From contig JAQISU010000070.1 in NCBI GenBank assembly GCA_029339505.1, forward strand, positions 783,501 to 847,500: a DNA stretch of 64,000 nucleotides, written 5' to 3'. The first letter of the stretch is position 1. Every line of letters starts with the position of its first letter. Below are positions 62,841-64,000 of this stretch, one piece after another. A program made the position numbers and the translations under genes. This DNA is from Unio delphinus (taxonomy: Eukaryota; Mollusca; Bivalvia; Unionida; Unionidae). The notes below the pieces were generated by a model that was given only the letters and a program-made list of their open reading frames with translations, was not told where the DNA came from and searched no databases.

Positions 62841-63493
62841 AAAATCTGAAAATAAAACTCAAGAGTTTTTTCATTTCCAGACCTGGCCTTGTTCCATAGC
62901 TTACATTGTCCCAGGTTTACTAAACATCTCAAATTTTCTCCCTTGAATTAAGATTTCTGAATATCTTTTTACTGCTCGGTAGCAATCACTTTCAGAATAT
63001 TCAGAAGGCATCAGGAATAAATAATATACTGTCATAAAGTCTTCATACATTTTAATATATTTAGACCATTGTGTAAAAGTTTACGGGAACTGTTTTAAAC
63101 CACAGCTAAACAGGGTTCTTAAAGTTACAAACACAGATTGCATGTCTCATGTACATTGTAGACTTAGCACTTTAAGGGCAATTTTGGTTTATTTATGTGT
63201 TCCTGAAAAGGAGCCCGGGTTCTTCCAAAATCTCTTCAAGTTATGGGAAAGCAAAAAATATCATGATATGAGCTCAAAATACTTTTCAAATTCTAAAACC
63301 ATCCACAGAATTAATCATGTCATCTTTTTCTTACTTTGTTGCCTTGTCTGGAACATTTTACATCTTGACAATAAAATTGTTAAAGCTAAAAAATTTAAAA
63401 ATTTTAAAAAGTTAAAAATCCAAAACACACACACACACACACTATTAACTGTTAACTGTTTGTGAGAATTTATAGCTAAATACAGACATGCCA

Positions 63494-63525
<32 letters not shown>

Positions 63526-63840
63526 TCGAAGCCACGAGTTAAAATATGTCGTTTTTTGTACCACACGATGAAATATATCCGGTATTAACGTAGGAAGAGA
63601 AAATTTTCTTTTTATTATATACTTTTTTTTTGTTTGTTGTAGAACCCAACGAGTCACTTCTTAGTAGCGCCCCCCCCCAAAAAAAAAACTAAAAAAAACA
63701 TTAACTAGAAGTATCGTGTTGGGAGCGACTGCAAAGAGTTCTCAAGAAAGGAGACATGATTCATTTTCATTTGTCACATTTAATTTATTATTTTGTTTAT
63801 CAATGAAATAAATTACATACAAAAAAAACCAACACAAAAC
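62841..63840. other. AT-rich interval with short simple repeats, no gene seen
   Basis: (AC)n near 63425-63441, (AT)n near 63495-63518 and a poly-C/poly-A patch at 63670-63689. The plus-strand frame at 63142-63465 runs into the (AC)n and is not convincing. Confidence 0.5.
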
Positions 63841-63867
63841 AGCAGAACATTTTCAATGTGTGAGTAT

Positions 63868-63951
63868 CAACGGTTGTATTTACACATCATTCGTGGAATA
63901 ATAAGTACACTGAACCGTGATTTCATCAGAAGGGTTAGCTCGATTCGACAC
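63868..63951 (-). other. Possible terminal coding exon, unidentified
   Basis: On the minus strand a pyrimidine-rich tract ending TTGTTAAAG is followed by an open segment EFNVSNRANPSDEITVQC plus TYYSTNDV and a TAA. An AATAAA lies roughly 100 bp further on (near 63790), as in a last exon. The composition is protein-like. No family was recognised, and its position upstream of the ACOT9-like exons on the same strand is hard to reconcile with that gene extending beyond the window. Confidence 0.25.
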
Positions 63952-64000
63952 ATTGAACTCCTTTAACAAATGTAAAAATCAAACAAATGGAACAATACTG

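Noticed and set aside
63868..63951. Fragment of a copper type II monooxygenase (DBH/PHM-like)
   Set aside because: A D-I-x-C-x-Y-x-S spacing is suggestive, but the distance to the preceding FN does not fit and no other exon of such a gene was seen.

Overview
The window looks like non-coding-rich animal DNA, most likely a lophotrochozoan and probably a mollusc. It is AT-rich, has a spliced eukaryotic gene with consensus splice sites, decayed CR1/L2-like and RTE-like LINEs, tRNA-derived SINEs, TA-flanked DNA transposons and a very heavy load of minisatellites. I see no bacterial gene organisation, rRNA, CRISPR array or intact transposon gene. The taxonomic guess rests on repeat style and is inference.

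Roughly half of the 64 kb is tandem repeat, in more than 30 separate arrays. The largest are a 45/46-bp array at 1-5.9 kb, a 24-bp satellite at 17.85-26.9 kb (about 376 units), a 39-bp array at 40.8-43.7 kb, and 37-45-bp arrays at 28.5, 31.7 and 59.3 kb. Most units are 35-51 bp. Long open frames in these arrays (up to 2,973 codons) arise because many units are multiples of 3 bp; I do not call them genes.

The only recognisable cellular gene is on the minus strand between 61.0 and 44.97 kb. Three consecutive exons (60914-60999, 50010-50097, 44971-45124) encode part of an ACOT9-like acyl-CoA thioesterase. Reading phases are consistent and all splice sites are canonical. Its 10.8-kb and 4.9-kb introns hold more than a dozen minisatellites, a SINE, a 2.1-kb DNA transposon and unrecognised decayed coding sequence. 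Upstream exons and the last exon(s) were not found.

Mobile elements: a dead CR1/L2-like LINE (15.18-17.24 kb) inserted inside a 40-bp minisatellite; an RTE-like 3' end (33.9-34.83 kb) with a rearranged 5' side and a FAGD in place of FADD; two non-autonomous DNA transposons with TA target duplications (35871-37582 and 52940-55034) that have different terminal repeats but share an internal 0.5-kb module in opposite orientation; a pair of 1.4-kb direct repeats at 6.69 and 10.83 kb that may be LTRs of a non-autonomous element; and two SINE-like sequences.

The remaining sequence is AT-rich unique or old-repeat DNA in which no gene could be supported.
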